The notes: a model not told the origin generated them from the sequence alone. 64,000 nt of DNA from Chryseobacterium sp. IHB B 17019 (GCF_001456155.1 NZ_CP013293.1:2480001-2544000), one strand, 5' to 3'. Numbered from the stretch's first letter, positions 40,435 through 49,882 are shown. Program-made: numbers and translations.

Positions 40435-41019
40435 ATGAAAGGAACTAAATTTTTTGCTCTGGCACTGTTTTCTACAGCATTTTTATCCTTTACTCCTATC
40501 AACAAGAAATACATTGTTATAGATGCCGGTCATGGCGGAAATGATATGGGAGCGGTCCGAAATGATATCTCTGAAAAAAATATTGTTTTGAATATTGGAA
40601 AAGAGATTCAAAAATTCAATCATACACAAGACAAATACGAAATAATTTTAACGAGGGATAATGACAGCTATATAAAACTGGCTGACAGAACGGATCTTAT
40701 CAATAAGCTAAATCCCGAAATGGTTATTTCCCTTCATATTAACAGTAGTCCTCAACCTGAATCTACCCAACAGGGGCAGGAAATTTTTACTCAAAATTCT
40801 GAAGGTTCGAAAAGCTTAGCCGGAAAAATTTCACAGAAGTTTACTCCGAGCTCTATAATCGAACAGAAAAATCTTCATCTTTTAAGAGAATCTAAAGCTC
40901 CCACTGTAGTTGTAGAGCTTGGCTACCTTAATAATACAAAAGAGAGAGAATACCTGACAAGTGAAAAGGGTCAAAAAGAAATCGCACAAAAATTTGTTGA
41001 GATTTTCAACGAATACTAA
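40435..41019 (+). CDS. N-acetylmuramoyl-L-alanine amidase (Amidase_3)
   Basis: 194 residues, with a signal-like start (GTKFFALALFSTAFLSF). Zinc ligands and catalytic residues are in place: DAGHGGNDMGA (first His), EKNIVLNIGKE (Glu), SLHINSS (second His) and VVVELGYLNN (catalytic Glu). It cleaves the amide bond between MurNAc and the stem peptide in cell-wall turnover. No SPOR or LysM domain is attached, so targeting must come from elsewhere. Confidence 0.94.
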   Translation: MKGTKFFALALFSTAFLSFTPINKKYIVIDAGHGGNDMGAVRNDISEKNIVLNIGKEIQKFNHTQDKYEIILTRDNDSYIKLADRTDLINKLNPEMVISLHINSSPQPESTQQGQEIFTQNSEGSKSLAGKISQKFTPSSIIEQKNLHLLRESKAPTVVVELGYLNNTKEREYLTSEKGQKEIAQKFVEIFNEY

Positions 41020-41049
41020 ATAAGAAACAATTTCTGATTATTCAGAATA

Positions 41050-41093
41050 AAACCCGGTAAAGGACTTTTGGAACTTTGTTGTTTACCGGGTTT
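41050..41093. terminator. Bidirectional terminator between the amidase and class IV aminotransferase-like genes
   Basis: Twelve-base arms AAACCCGGTAAA (41050-41061) and TTTACCGGGTTT (41082-41093), with a 20-nt loop. Confidence 0.85.
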
Positions 41094-41099
41094 GTCAAT

Positions 41100-41975
41100 T
41101 TAAAAACTTCCTTTCCAACCTGCTATCAATTCTAAGAAGCGGGAATTTCCAAAAGTTTTATTTCTTATCTTACCTACAGAAAATATGCCTTTCTCATCAG
41201 AAATCAATAGAATTTCTTCGGCTTTTTGAGATTCAAAGGCTATAATCTCGTGTTCCTGGATATCTGCAAGCTTATTTTTATGTAAAAAAGTGACAAAATT
41301 TTCCATTAAAGGAGAAATGTAAGCTCCTTCAGTTTGTTTTGGAACCTTAATAATATCGTTTTCTAAAAACAAAAGATTTCCGGAAGTGGCACGGGCAATT
41401 CTTTTATTGGGGTTTAACAAAATAACGTCATCAAGATCGTTTTCCTGTGCATAAATCCCGCCGTAAATATTTTCCGGGCTATGTACCCGAATATTGCTTA
41501 AAAGGTTGTTATTAACGTTTATTTCCTTAATTAAGTCCAATTCCAAAGGTCTTTCATGAACTGTAAGAATATCGCCCATTTCCGTAACTTCATAGAAGTA
41601 AGAAACAGATGATTTTGATAAGGTAATTCCGTCCGTATTTCTAAAAACCTGAAAGTTGATAATTCCGTTGCTTACTCCTTTCCCGTCAATAACATCTTTC
41701 TGAAAAAGGGCCTGAAAAAACTCGAGGGTATACGTGAGCGGAATATTCAGTCTCATTTTTCTCATGGACGCCATCAGGAAGAAATAACATTCTTCATCCA
41801 TGATCAATTGGCCATTTCTTACAAAAAAAGAAACCTTCACTGCGTCACCCAAAAGGAACGCTCTGTTCTTTACATTTAATTCGTCTGATGTAAAATATTG
41901 ATTTTCCAATTTTAAATCTGATTTATTTATAAAAAAATAATGAACGATAAATCGTTCATCAGTTTTATCACTCAA
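41100..41975 (-). CDS. Degenerate class IV aminotransferase-like protein (probable pseudoenzyme)
   Basis: 291 residues following the class IV PLP fold (4-amino-4-deoxychorismate lyase/branched-chain aminotransferase type): NRAFLLGDAV near 37-46, LLSNIRVHSPENIYGGIYA near 158-176, and LLNPNKRIARATSGNLLFLE near 186-205. Active members have Lys where Arg163 stands, Glu where Arg195 stands, and a GDGxFET-like motif where GDAVKVS (43-49) stands; the final Asn200 is kept. It has therefore most likely lost PLP chemistry. START-like gene upstream with a 12-bp gap, same strand. Confidence 0.78.
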   Translation of the reverse strand: MSDKTDERFIVHYFFINKSDLKLENQYFTSDELNVKNRAFLLGDAVKVSFFVRNGQLIMDEECYFFLMASMRKMRLNIPLTYTLEFFQALFQKDVIDGKGVSNGIINFQVFRNTDGITLSKSSVSYFYEVTEMGDILTVHERPLELDLIKEINVNNNLLSNIRVHSPENIYGGIYAQENDLDDVILLNPNKRIARATSGNLLFLENDIIKVPKQTEGAYISPLMENFVTFLHKNKLADIQEHEIIAFESQKAEEILLISDEKGIFSVGKIRNKTFGNSRFLELIAGWKGSF

Positions 41976-41987
41976 CAGGGCTTACGG

Positions 41988-42374
41988 TTACGCTGCACCC
42001 AATTTTATTCTAAGGTTTTCGATAAGGTTTTCCCAATACATTGCATTTTCTTCTTCATCACCTTCTTCGCAGAAATCTGTAATATTAAGAGCCAGATCTT
42101 CTGTAATATCATCAATCACGATAGTCATCTCAAAGAAGTGTTTGGTACCTTCATCTTCTTCCCATCTGAAACGAACGAAACCTTCCGGTTTATACCTAAT
42201 TAAAGTAGCCTTCTCAGCAGGCCCTCCGCCCCAGCTGAAAAAAAAGTCATCACCTTTCTCTGTCACATCATCCGCAAACCATTCAGACAATCCCTCCGCA
42301 GTCGCCAGATATTCATATAAAATCTCTGATAAACAATGCATTGGAAATTCGTAATGGACTTTATGTTTCGCCAT
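41988..42374 (-). CDS. START-like domain protein (SRPBCC superfamily)
   Basis: 128 residues from ATG 42374 (MAKHKVHYEFPMHCLSEILY). A longer start at 42401 would add nine residues without family support. The pattern of ATAEGLSEWFADDVTEKGDD, FFSWGGGPAEKATLIRYKPE and FVRFRWEED is that of the small Bacteroidota START-like proteins. They form a hydrophobic cavity; the ligand is unknown. It is followed by the class IV aminotransferase-like gene after 12 bp. Confidence 0.9.
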   Translation of the reverse strand: MAKHKVHYEFPMHCLSEILYEYLATAEGLSEWFADDVTEKGDDFFFSWGGGPAEKATLIRYKPEGFVRFRWEEDEGTKHFFEMTIVIDDITEDLALNITDFCEEGDEEENAMYWENLIENLRIKLGAA

Positions 42375-42528
42375 ATAATCTTTGTTTTTATCGTCCCGCA
42401 ATATATAAATTAATTTTTTTATTACACAAAAATGTATTTACTTTTTTACATAATCTTCATGATATTTATCACAGGTTTTCAAATATTTGTTGAACCTTAT
42501 TTTTAATGTTAATCTAATGTTTCGCATA

Positions 42529-42556
42529 AGAAAAACCCTTCACATTTGAAGGATTA
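42529..42556 (-). terminator. Terminator after the class III aminotransferase
   Basis: Arms CCTTCA (42537-42542) and TGAAGG (42547-42552) with minus-strand GTTTTT downstream. Confidence 0.65.
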
Positions 42557-42560
42557 TATT

Positions 42561-43742
42561 TTAATTTTCATCTAAAGCTTCAAGAATAACTTTACAGCCT
42601 TCCCTGATTTCGTCTAGAGAAATTGTTAGCGGCGGGGAGATTCTCAGGTATTCATTTCTGTATAGCTGCCAGAAAACGATCAAGCCCTTGTCCATACATT
42701 TTTTTGCAATATGCAAGGTATATTCCGGTGAGCCGAGGTTTACGGCTAACATTAATCCTTTCCCGTTAATATTTTTAATTTTAGGATGCACTAAAAGTTC
42801 TCTGTACAGCTTTTCTTTTTCATCCACCTCATTCATTAAGCCGCTTTCCACCACTTCTTTTAAAGTGGCATAACTTGATGCTGCAATCAAAGGATTTCCG
42901 CCAAAAGTGGTGATATGACCCAACTTTGGGGAATGAGCCAGGGATTCCATAATTGCTCTTGAACTCATGAACGCTCCTACAGGAACTCCGCCTCCCATTC
43001 CTTTTCCCATGACCAAAATATCGGGGACGATTCCGTAATGCTCGAAAGAGAATAATTTTCCGGTTCTTCCGAATCCAGGTTGAATTTCGTCAAGAATCAG
43101 TAAAGCGCCTACTTCTTCACATCTTTTTTTAAGTGCGATCAAATAATCATCATCAGGAACAAGAAAACCGGCCGCCCCCTGAATAGTTTCCAAAATTACA
43201 CAGGCTGTTTTTTCCGTGATTTTAGACAGATCATTTTTATTATTGAATTCTATGAAGCTCACCATAGGCAACAACGGGCGGAATTCTCTTTTATGAGCCT
43301 CATTTCCCGAAACACTCAGAGCACCGTGTGTATTTCCGTGATAGGAATCTTTGAAAGAAATAATCTCCTCTCTTCCTGTGTATCTTTTTGCTAATTTTAA
43401 GCTTCCGTCGATGGCTTCGGCACCACTATTCACCAAATACGTAATTTCTAAAGGATCTGGTGTAACTTCGGCTAATAATTTACATAAAGCTACCGGTTTT
43501 TCCTGTGCATATTCTCCGTAAACCATTACATGGAGATATTTTTCCGCCTGCTCTTTTATCGCATTTACAATCTTTGGATGAGAATGCCCTAATGTATTAG
43601 CAGAAACTCCGGCTACAAAATCCAGGTATTTTTTTCCGTCTTTTCCGTAGATATAACTTCCTTCAGCTTTTTCAACTTCAAAACCGGCCGCAAACTTTGT
43701 GGTCTGAGCCTGATATATATAAAAGTCCTTTTGCAATTCCAT
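42561..43742 (-). CDS. Class III PLP aminotransferase (ornithine/acetylornithine/aspartate aminotransferase family)
   Basis: 393 residues from ATG 43742 (MELQKDFYIYQAQTTKFAAG); the longer open frame has no good start. PLP fold type I signs: LVNSGAEAIDGSLKLAKRYT (Gly-Ala pair), LLILDEIQPGFGRTGKLFSF (Asp), and VMGKGMGGGVPVGAFMSS with the Schiff-base Lys. The HITTFGGNPLIAAS segment is conserved. Substrate range includes ornithine, acetylornithine and related omega-amino acids; no arg cluster is close, so the gene symbol is left open. Confidence 0.93.
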   Translation of the reverse strand: MELQKDFYIYQAQTTKFAAGFEVEKAEGSYIYGKDGKKYLDFVAGVSANTLGHSHPKIVNAIKEQAEKYLHVMVYGEYAQEKPVALCKLLAEVTPDPLEITYLVNSGAEAIDGSLKLAKRYTGREEIISFKDSYHGNTHGALSVSGNEAHKREFRPLLPMVSFIEFNNKNDLSKITEKTACVILETIQGAAGFLVPDDDYLIALKKRCEEVGALLILDEIQPGFGRTGKLFSFEHYGIVPDILVMGKGMGGGVPVGAFMSSRAIMESLAHSPKLGHITTFGGNPLIAASSYATLKEVVESGLMNEVDEKEKLYRELLVHPKIKNINGKGLMLAVNLGSPEYTLHIAKKCMDKGLIVFWQLYRNEYLRISPPLTISLDEIREGCKVILEALDEN

Positions 43743-44192
43743 TTTCGTGAAAATTTTAGTAAAACTAAAAAACATTAACGAGACATCGAAATATTCTCGA
43801 TAGAATAAAAAAATCGCTCCCAATTTAGAACCGAGAGCGAACCACCAAATCACAAAATATTAATATAGTTTTTTATCACTTATTGATGTTTTAAATATAT
43901 ATAAAAAATTAATTCAAAGTATTGATTTATCAAAAAATATTTGAATTTTATATAAAAATATTAAATCAATCACCCGTGATATGAACATTCATCAATGAAA
44001 ACACCATTCAGATAAGGATTGAACTTTCACTACCCTTTGAATAAACCCAATGAAAAAGTTTTCAACATTAACAGATAAACAGCAATTACAAGACCTGATT
44101 TCAAGGGAGTTTATAAAAAATAATTCACCATTCTTAATTAAAAAATGGTGAATTATTATATTTCGGTTTAAAAAACAGAGCAAAAAGGTGAA
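43743..44192. other. Non-coding region between class III aminotransferase and ostA
   Basis: About 450 AT-rich bases upstream of the aminotransferase and downstream of the OstA gene. It contains the inverted repeat at 44119-44157. No tRNA, RNA gene or plausible ORF is visible. Confidence 0.6.
44119..44157 (-). terminator. Terminator after the OstA-like gene
   Basis: Fourteen-base perfect arms, AATAATTCACCATT (44119-44132) and AATGGTGAATTATT (44144-44157), with a T-rich minus-strand side. Confidence 0.8.
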
Positions 44193-45932
44193 TTATCTTC
44201 GTACCCGTTTTGGTTTTTTAGCTTCTTCTTTAGCCTTTTCCTTTTCAATAACTTCCTGAGCCTGGTTATATAGTGTATCGTCGGATTCATATTTTATTTC
44301 CGGATAATTCGGTGTATCGACAAGGATATCCTGCCATTTCATAATCCGGTCTTTTGTATTCCAATTAAAATCAGGAAACTTTCTTCTTGCCGGTTCAATT
44401 TTACTCATCGGATAAGTATCTGAAGTTGCGCCAATATTACATTCAACAACATATAAAGCTTTTTCTTCAAAAAGCGCATCAATAATCCCGCAGGAAGTCA
44501 ATGAGATCCCAATTCTTTCTTTTTCTTTCGTTTCTGCATTTACATCATCAGAATAAGTAATGGCCTGTGCATTTCCGATGACTTTAGCTTCTTTTATATT
44601 GTTATCTTCCCCATAATATACCGTCATCAATCTGCCTTTCACTTGGTTGAATTCATCCTTCATACTTAGGGAATCCACTTTGCTGATGGCAAAAGCATTT
44701 CCTATCACCTTCAAAGAATCAATACTTTCTTTTTGGGTGTCAAAGTAGGCCTCGACCTTATCTCCAGTCACTTGTTTTCCGTCACTCCAGAGAATTGGTT
44801 CTCGGTACATGTGCATTACTCCGTCTGTTTCATTAAAAGCAATAGAATCTGCCCTGCCCTGCGCATTTGATTTATACATTCTTGCTTTTCTAAAAGCCCT
44901 GAGGAAGCTTTTCTTTTTTCTAATATTTGCTGAATCCGGCTTCTGGAAAGAAATAATTTTTTCTGCCGCAAAATACATGGAATCCTTCTCCAAAGCTTTC
45001 ACCGCGTACGGATTTTTGGTCATCATCGCAGAATCTTTCTTTTCAAAAATCTCTCCGTATCCGCCTTTTATCCACCTTCTTTCATTAGGATCATCCAGGG
45101 TTACATTTCCTGTAGCCTTCCCAAAACCGGTAAGCTGATTATAGTACATATCATCGCCGGTAAGAATTTTATCATTATAAAAAATCTTGGAATTTTTCTT
45201 CAGATAAGCCTCTTTGGAATTCATATTGTAAGTTCCTCTTTCCGTATATACCCGGTTTTTGGGATTATCACGACGTGTAATTGTTGTAGGACCGAAAAAC
45301 TCGGCAACTTTTGTATTCTGATTTTGCTTAATATTAACCCCTTCCACAATATAGTCAGGATTATCAATTTTTACATTTCCTACAAAGTCAATTAATTTTG
45401 TGTCAAGAAAATACGTTGCAGATTTTGTGTACATGGTACTCTGTCCGTCGGTAATGGTTCCTCCTGTATTAAAATATGCCTGGTTTGAAAGCCTGTCATA
45501 ATACATTATGTCCGTTCTGATCGTCTGTTTTGGGTCGGTAAGAACTACATTTTTCCTGGCGATTCCTTTTTGGGTATTTCCGTCGTATTCCATTTCCTCT
45601 GCCGTGATTACGGAGCCGTCAGGGTTTTGAAGCTTTACATTACCTATTGCTTTTACAAAATTTTGATCCTGATAAAATATGACCAAATCGGCATTCAAAA
45701 TCGAACCCTGGTGTTCAAACTGAACATTTCCCACAAAATAATTGTTCCCATCATACTTATCATCCTTTCTTAGCTCATCGGAATGAACATGCTTTACCTT
45801 ATCCGCAGGCGGAGCATTGGTTTTGGGAGTGGCTGTGGGTGTAAAATACGGATCCTTCTGCAAAGGTTTTGGCTTGTCCTGAGCAAATGTAAACGTGGAA
45901 ATAAAAATTAATAGAACAAAAATTAGCCTCAT
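44193..45932 (-). CDS. OstA-like periplasmic protein (LptD/LptA N-terminal-domain family)
   Basis: 579 residues. A Sec signal peptide (MRLIFVLLIFISTFTFAQ) precedes repeated LptA/OstA beta-jellyroll units, for example NYFVGNVQFEHQGSILNADL, then VKLQNPDGSVITAEEMEYDG, and several YYDRLSNQAYF-type strands. Such proteins bind or convey LPS towards the outer membrane. The C-terminus is charged (EKEKAKEEAKKPKRVRR). It begins 3 bp after fur on the same strand, so it is in an operon with a metal regulator. Confidence 0.9.
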   Translation of the reverse strand: MRLIFVLLIFISTFTFAQDKPKPLQKDPYFTPTATPKTNAPPADKVKHVHSDELRKDDKYDGNNYFVGNVQFEHQGSILNADLVIFYQDQNFVKAIGNVKLQNPDGSVITAEEMEYDGNTQKGIARKNVVLTDPKQTIRTDIMYYDRLSNQAYFNTGGTITDGQSTMYTKSATYFLDTKLIDFVGNVKIDNPDYIVEGVNIKQNQNTKVAEFFGPTTITRRDNPKNRVYTERGTYNMNSKEAYLKKNSKIFYNDKILTGDDMYYNQLTGFGKATGNVTLDDPNERRWIKGGYGEIFEKKDSAMMTKNPYAVKALEKDSMYFAAEKIISFQKPDSANIRKKKSFLRAFRKARMYKSNAQGRADSIAFNETDGVMHMYREPILWSDGKQVTGDKVEAYFDTQKESIDSLKVIGNAFAISKVDSLSMKDEFNQVKGRLMTVYYGEDNNIKEAKVIGNAQAITYSDDVNAETKEKERIGISLTSCGIIDALFEEKALYVVECNIGATSDTYPMSKIEPARRKFPDFNWNTKDRIMKWQDILVDTPNYPEIKYESDDTLYNQAQEVIEKEKAKEEAKKPKRVRR

Positions 45933-45935
45933 TGA

Positions 45936-46409
45936 TTAATCATTCTTAGTGCCATAAAAATACAGCGAATGAGAATCAATTTTTACGCCAAATGCTTCTT
46001 CAATTGCTTCTTTGATACCTTGAATTCTTGGATCGCAAAACTCAATAATCTCTTGTATCTCCTTGTCTGAATCTTTTTTGTAAATCACCAAATGGTCATG
46101 CTGCTTATCAAAATAAGATTTTTCGTAAGAGGAAGACGTCAGAGTTTTTTCCCCGAACTGATGCTTACGGATAAGCCCCGCATCAAGGAAAATCTCAATA
46201 GTATTGTAAATAGTAGCTTTGGAAACGTGATATTTTTTCTGCATCATCAGCAGATATAGATCATCAACATTGAAGTGATGATCCATATTATAAATCTCTT
46301 CTAATATCGTATATCGTTCTGGAGTGTTCCTGAAACCTTTTTCTAGTAAATAGTTTCTTAGAACATCTTTTATTAACGCAATATTTTTTTCTTTTTGTAC
46401 AGTATCCAT
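45936..46409 (-). CDS. Fur-family transcriptional regulator
   Basis: 157 residues from ATG 46409. The winged-helix DNA-binding domain includes GFRNTPERYTILEEIYNMDHHFNV and the recognition helix region KKYHVSKATIYNTIEIFLDAGL. The metal site pattern HDHLVIYKKDSDKEIQEIIEF keeps the His pair but lacks the CxxC that typical Fur has in the 'HLVCLDCG' position; only one Cys remains (EFCDPRI). It regulates metal or peroxide genes in the family. OstA gene follows 3 bp after its stop. Confidence 0.92.
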   Translation of the reverse strand: MDTVQKEKNIALIKDVLRNYLLEKGFRNTPERYTILEEIYNMDHHFNVDDLYLLMMQKKYHVSKATIYNTIEIFLDAGLIRKHQFGEKTLTSSSYEKSYFDKQHDHLVIYKKDSDKEIQEIIEFCDPRIQGIKEAIEEAFGVKIDSHSLYFYGTKND

Positions 46410-46476
46410 CAAAAAAATTATCTACAAATTTATTGATTTTTTATTTAATATATACTGGATGGCCGTGTTAAAGAAT

Positions 46477-48471
46477 TTAACTATTATGACGAATAAATTC
46501 GCACTGCTCAATTTTTGATTTACCTACACAATCTTCCGTCATAGGCGCGGATTCCACTACTACATTGTGCGAAGTAATTCCCCAGGCTTTGAAGTCATCA
46601 CTACCAATATATTTAACAAAATTGTAGAGATTTAAGATAATTTTCTCTTTTACCGTCAAAAGAATATCGTTGATATAGGTATTATCTATAATAACATACT
46701 TAAGATCCGGCGGTATATTGTGAGCTCTCAGCGAAGGATGACTGCTTCTTGAAGGAATTGTTCCGTCTGCCATTAAGTCCCTTAAAACCATATCGAAATA
46801 ATCATTAATTCTTCTGTCAATCTTAAATCCTAACATGAAATTAATTTTATAGATAGTTCCCGGAAGAACTTCATCCACCGCATATTTGAAAGTATACGGA
46901 TCTTCCTGATTGGTAATACTTAGGATAAAATAATGATCTGCTCTTTTCGGTTGTTTTTTAATGATTGAATAGATGATTTTTGATTCTATCTCATCATTTC
47001 TTTTTGCCCTGCTCAGGTAAGCTAAATTGGTTGCATATTTAGGAATGGTCTCATCCAGCTTCATGTCTTTTATAATCGGAATATATTTATCCAATTTAAT
47101 AAACTTGATGAATTTTGTTTTGATTGACCTACCGTTGTACCAAGCGTACATACAGATTCCAATGAATCCTCCTAAAATTACCGTAATCCAACCTCCTTCA
47201 AAGAATTTGATAATATTTGCACTGAAGAACCCTAATTCTATGGATAGATAAACCAAAGCAAAAACAAGAATAAATACTTTATTCACTCTATGCTTCAGTA
47301 GCCAGAACAATAATAGCATTGTTGTCATGAGCATCGTAACCGTAATTGAAAGCCCATAAGCAGCTTCCATTTTACCCGATTCTCTAAAGTGAAGCACCAC
47401 AATAATACATAAAATAAGCAGTCCCCAGTTGATTCTCGGAATGTACATCTGCCCTTTTACCCCTGAAGGATAATCAATTTTCTGGTTTGGCCATAAATTA
47501 AGAGACATTGCTTCGGAGAAGATCGTGAATGATCCTGTAATCAAGGCCTGACTGGCAATGATTGCTGCTGCCGTAGCTAAAATTACTCCTGGAACAATCA
47601 TCCATTCTTCCATAATTCCGAAGAAAGGGTTGACTACTGAAAAGCCCGGTGTTCCATGGTTGGTTAAAAGCCATGCTCCCTGTCCGAGATAGTTTAAAAT
47701 CAACATTATTTTTACAAATCCCCAGCTTACTCTGATATTTTTTGCACCACAGTGACCAAGATCTGAATAAAGTGCTTCCGCCCCTGTTGTACAAAGGAAA
47801 ACTGCTCCTAAGATAATGATTGCACTTGGAGAATCTACAATCAGCTTATAAGCATAATAAGGATTGAATGATCTTAAAATCTCCAGATTTTCGCTTAAAT
47901 GAGAAACTCCCAATCCACCCAGAACCAAGAACCATATTACCATCACCGGCCCGAAAAACTTACCAATAAAGCTGGTCCCGAACTGCTGAACCACGAAGAT
48001 TACTATTAAAATTCCAATAGTAATAGGCACCACCGGCGTATGAGGATTATAAATTTCAAGACCTTCAATCGCCGACATTACCGTAAGTGAAGGTGTAATT
48101 ACTCCATCTGCGACAAGTGCGGCTGCTCCTACTATAGCAATAAGATACAGCCAGCCTTTTTTTAAATTTTTAACTAAAGAAAATAAGGCTAAAATACCAC
48201 CCTCTCCTTTGTTATCTGCCCTAAGAGCAATAATAACATATTTAAGAGTTGTCTGAAGGGTAAGCGTCCAGATAATACAGGACAGAGCTCCTTCGATATA
48301 CTCGTTGAAAGGCATTGTACCCTCTTCTCCTCTGGCGTTCACAATTGCTTTCATTACGTAAAGCGGTGAAGTACCAATATCTCCAAAAACAATTCCCAGA
48401 GAAACTAAAACTCCAATAAAAGAAAGCTTTTTAATATCAAAATGATGACCACCTTCTGTAACTTCTGCCAT
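46477..48471 (-). CDS. kup: KUP-family potassium uptake protein
   Basis: 664 residues with about twelve membrane helices then a soluble C-terminal domain. The family entry is GVLVSLGIVFGDIGTSPLYVM (quoted in part), followed by GEGGILALFSLVKN, GDGVITPSLTVMSAIEGL (here ADGVITPSLTVMSAIEGL), and DLGHCGAKNIRVSWGF. It is a secondary K+/H+ uptake system. Two TAAATTTG boxes overlap the upstream region at 48496-48503 and 48507-48514, giving leaders of about 20-30 nt. Confidence 0.95.
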   Translation of the reverse strand: MAEVTEGGHHFDIKKLSFIGVLVSLGIVFGDIGTSPLYVMKAIVNARGEEGTMPFNEYIEGALSCIIWTLTLQTTLKYVIIALRADNKGEGGILALFSLVKNLKKGWLYLIAIVGAAALVADGVITPSLTVMSAIEGLEIYNPHTPVVPITIGILIVIFVVQQFGTSFIGKFFGPVMVIWFLVLGGLGVSHLSENLEILRSFNPYYAYKLIVDSPSAIIILGAVFLCTTGAEALYSDLGHCGAKNIRVSWGFVKIMLILNYLGQGAWLLTNHGTPGFSVVNPFFGIMEEWMIVPGVILATAAAIIASQALITGSFTIFSEAMSLNLWPNQKIDYPSGVKGQMYIPRINWGLLILCIIVVLHFRESGKMEAAYGLSITVTMLMTTMLLLFWLLKHRVNKVFILVFALVYLSIELGFFSANIIKFFEGGWITVILGGFIGICMYAWYNGRSIKTKFIKFIKLDKYIPIIKDMKLDETIPKYATNLAYLSRAKRNDEIESKIIYSIIKKQPKRADHYFILSITNQEDPYTFKYAVDEVLPGTIYKINFMLGFKIDRRINDYFDMVLRDLMADGTIPSRSSHPSLRAHNIPPDLKYVIIDNTYINDILLTVKEKIILNLYNFVKYIGSDDFKAWGITSHNVVVESAPMTEDCVGKSKIEQCEFIRHNS

Positions 48472-48495
48472 ATCAGCTAATTTATTTTAAAAGCG

Positions 48496-48514
48496 CAAAT
48501 TTAAATCAAATTTA
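48496..48514 (-). promoter_or_regulatory. Two tandem minus-7 elements (TAAATTTG) upstream of kup
   Basis: Perfect TAnnTTTG boxes at 48496-48503 and 48507-48514 on the minus strand, 11 bp apart. They may give two start points or a single stronger promoter. Confidence 0.45.
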
Positions 48515-48553
48515 TAACCTAGTGAACAATTATCCATGAATAGAATAAATGAA

Positions 48554-48575
48554 AAAACTTCCTTTCGGAAGTTTT
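48554..48575 (-). terminator. Terminator after the PDH E1 beta gene
   Basis: Arms AAAACTTCC (48554-48562) and GGAAGTTTT (48567-48575), loop TTTC, T-rich minus-strand side. Confidence 0.85.
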
Positions 48576-48587
48576 AGTCTATAATCA

Positions 48588-49568
48588 TTACTTTACGTAC
48601 ATTGCTTTTTTGATTTCTTCTTTCACTTTTTCAAGCTTAGGGAACCATTCTGCGAATAATGCAGCAGAGTAAGGTGCAGGAGCATCAGGAGTAGTAATTC
48701 TCTTGATAGGAGCATCCAAATAATCAAATGCTTTCTGCTGAACCATATAAGTAATTTCAGACGCCACAGAATTGAACGGCCAAGCTTCTTCCAAAACAAC
48801 CAATCTGTTTGTTTTCTTAACTGAAGCTAAAATCGTATCATAATCCAATGGACGAACTGTTCTAAGATCGATTACCTCTACAGAGATACCTTCTTTAGCC
48901 AAATCTTCAGCAGCCTGAATAGCCAGCTTCATGATTTTTCCGAAAGATACCAAAGTAACATCTTTTCCTTCTTTCTTAATATCTGCTTTTCCGATCGGGA
49001 TATAATATTCTTCCTCAGGAATTTCCATTTTGTCTCCGTACATCTGCTCAGATTCCATGAAAATCACAGGGTCGTTATCCTGAATCGCTGTTTTTAATAA
49101 TCCTTTTGCATCGTAAGGGTTAGAAGGAACCACTACTTTAAGACCCGGGATATTAGCAAACCAGTTTTCAAAAGCCTGAGAGTGTGTCGCTCCCAATTGA
49201 CCTGCCGAAGCGGTAGGACCACGGAAAACGATAGGACAATTCCACTGACCACCACTCATCTGACGGATTTTAGCCGCGTTGTTGATAATCTGATCAATCC
49301 CCACTAATGAGAAATTGAATGTCATATACTCTACAATAGGCCTGTTACCATTCATCGCTGCACCTACAGCAATCCCTGAAAAACCAAGTTCAGCGATGGG
49401 TGTATCGATTACTCTTTTAGGGCCAAATTCATCCAGCATTCCTTTTGAAGCCTTATATGCACCGTTGTATTCCGCAACTTCCTCCCCCATTAAAAAAATG
49501 GATTCGTCTTTACGCATTTCCTCGCTCATTGCCTGTGCAATTACCTCACGAAAAGTATATTCTGCCAT
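48588..49568 (-). CDS. Pyruvate dehydrogenase complex E1 component, beta subunit
   Basis: 326 residues of the transketolase-like beta subunit: FREVIAQAMSEEMRKDESIF, GEEVAEYNGAYKASKGMLDE, TPIAELGFSGIAVGAAMNG, then the TPP-partner and C-terminal ligand region (AEDLAKEGISVEVIDLRTVR, and EEAWPFNSVASEITYMVQ). It decarboxylates pyruvate (or another 2-oxo acid) together with an alpha subunit that is not in this window. The gene appears monocistronic, with its own TATTTTTG box about 25 nt upstream and a terminator behind it. Confidence 0.93.
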   Translation of the reverse strand: MAEYTFREVIAQAMSEEMRKDESIFLMGEEVAEYNGAYKASKGMLDEFGPKRVIDTPIAELGFSGIAVGAAMNGNRPIVEYMTFNFSLVGIDQIINNAAKIRQMSGGQWNCPIVFRGPTASAGQLGATHSQAFENWFANIPGLKVVVPSNPYDAKGLLKTAIQDNDPVIFMESEQMYGDKMEIPEEEYYIPIGKADIKKEGKDVTLVSFGKIMKLAIQAAEDLAKEGISVEVIDLRTVRPLDYDTILASVKKTNRLVVLEEAWPFNSVASEITYMVQQKAFDYLDAPIKRITTPDAPAPYSAALFAEWFPKLEKVKEEIKKAMYVK

Positions 49569-49882
49569 ATTCTTTTGAAAAATTTAGACTACAAAAATAG
49601 TGTTTTTTTATTATTTACATAATAAAAACGACATCTCATTGAACAAGATATTTGTATTAATTTTAATTTAAACTAAAATTTTCTTCTACTTTATTTATTT
49701 CTTTATAGTTTTCTTTAAAATTACAAAGTATTTTACCGTACGTTTTTTGTAGAAATTTGTTTCAGCTACTCAGATTCAGTGAGAGATAAAAGTAACGGAA
49801 CTTGGTTGATTGTTGAAATTATGAATTACATAAGATAATAAAAAAAGAATAGAGTAAATTCTATTCTTTTTATTGTTATTGA
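49569..49882. other. Non-coding gap between pdhB-like gene and the small membrane gene
   Basis: About 310 bases. It holds the minus-strand TAnnTTTG box just upstream of the E1 beta gene (around 49594-49601), an AT-rich middle and the terminator at 49843-49870. No gene is recognised. Confidence 0.55.
49843..49870 (-). terminator. Terminator of the lipoprotein/membrane-protein unit
   Basis: Arms AAAAGAATAG (49843-49852) and CTATTCTTTT (49861-49870) with T-run on the minus strand. Confidence 0.85.

Noticed and set aside
43983..44080. Search for a tRNA or small RNA in the gap around 44000 because of an AAGGATTGAAC-like string
   Set aside because: No cloverleaf, no T-arm consensus and no CCA-side stem could be built.
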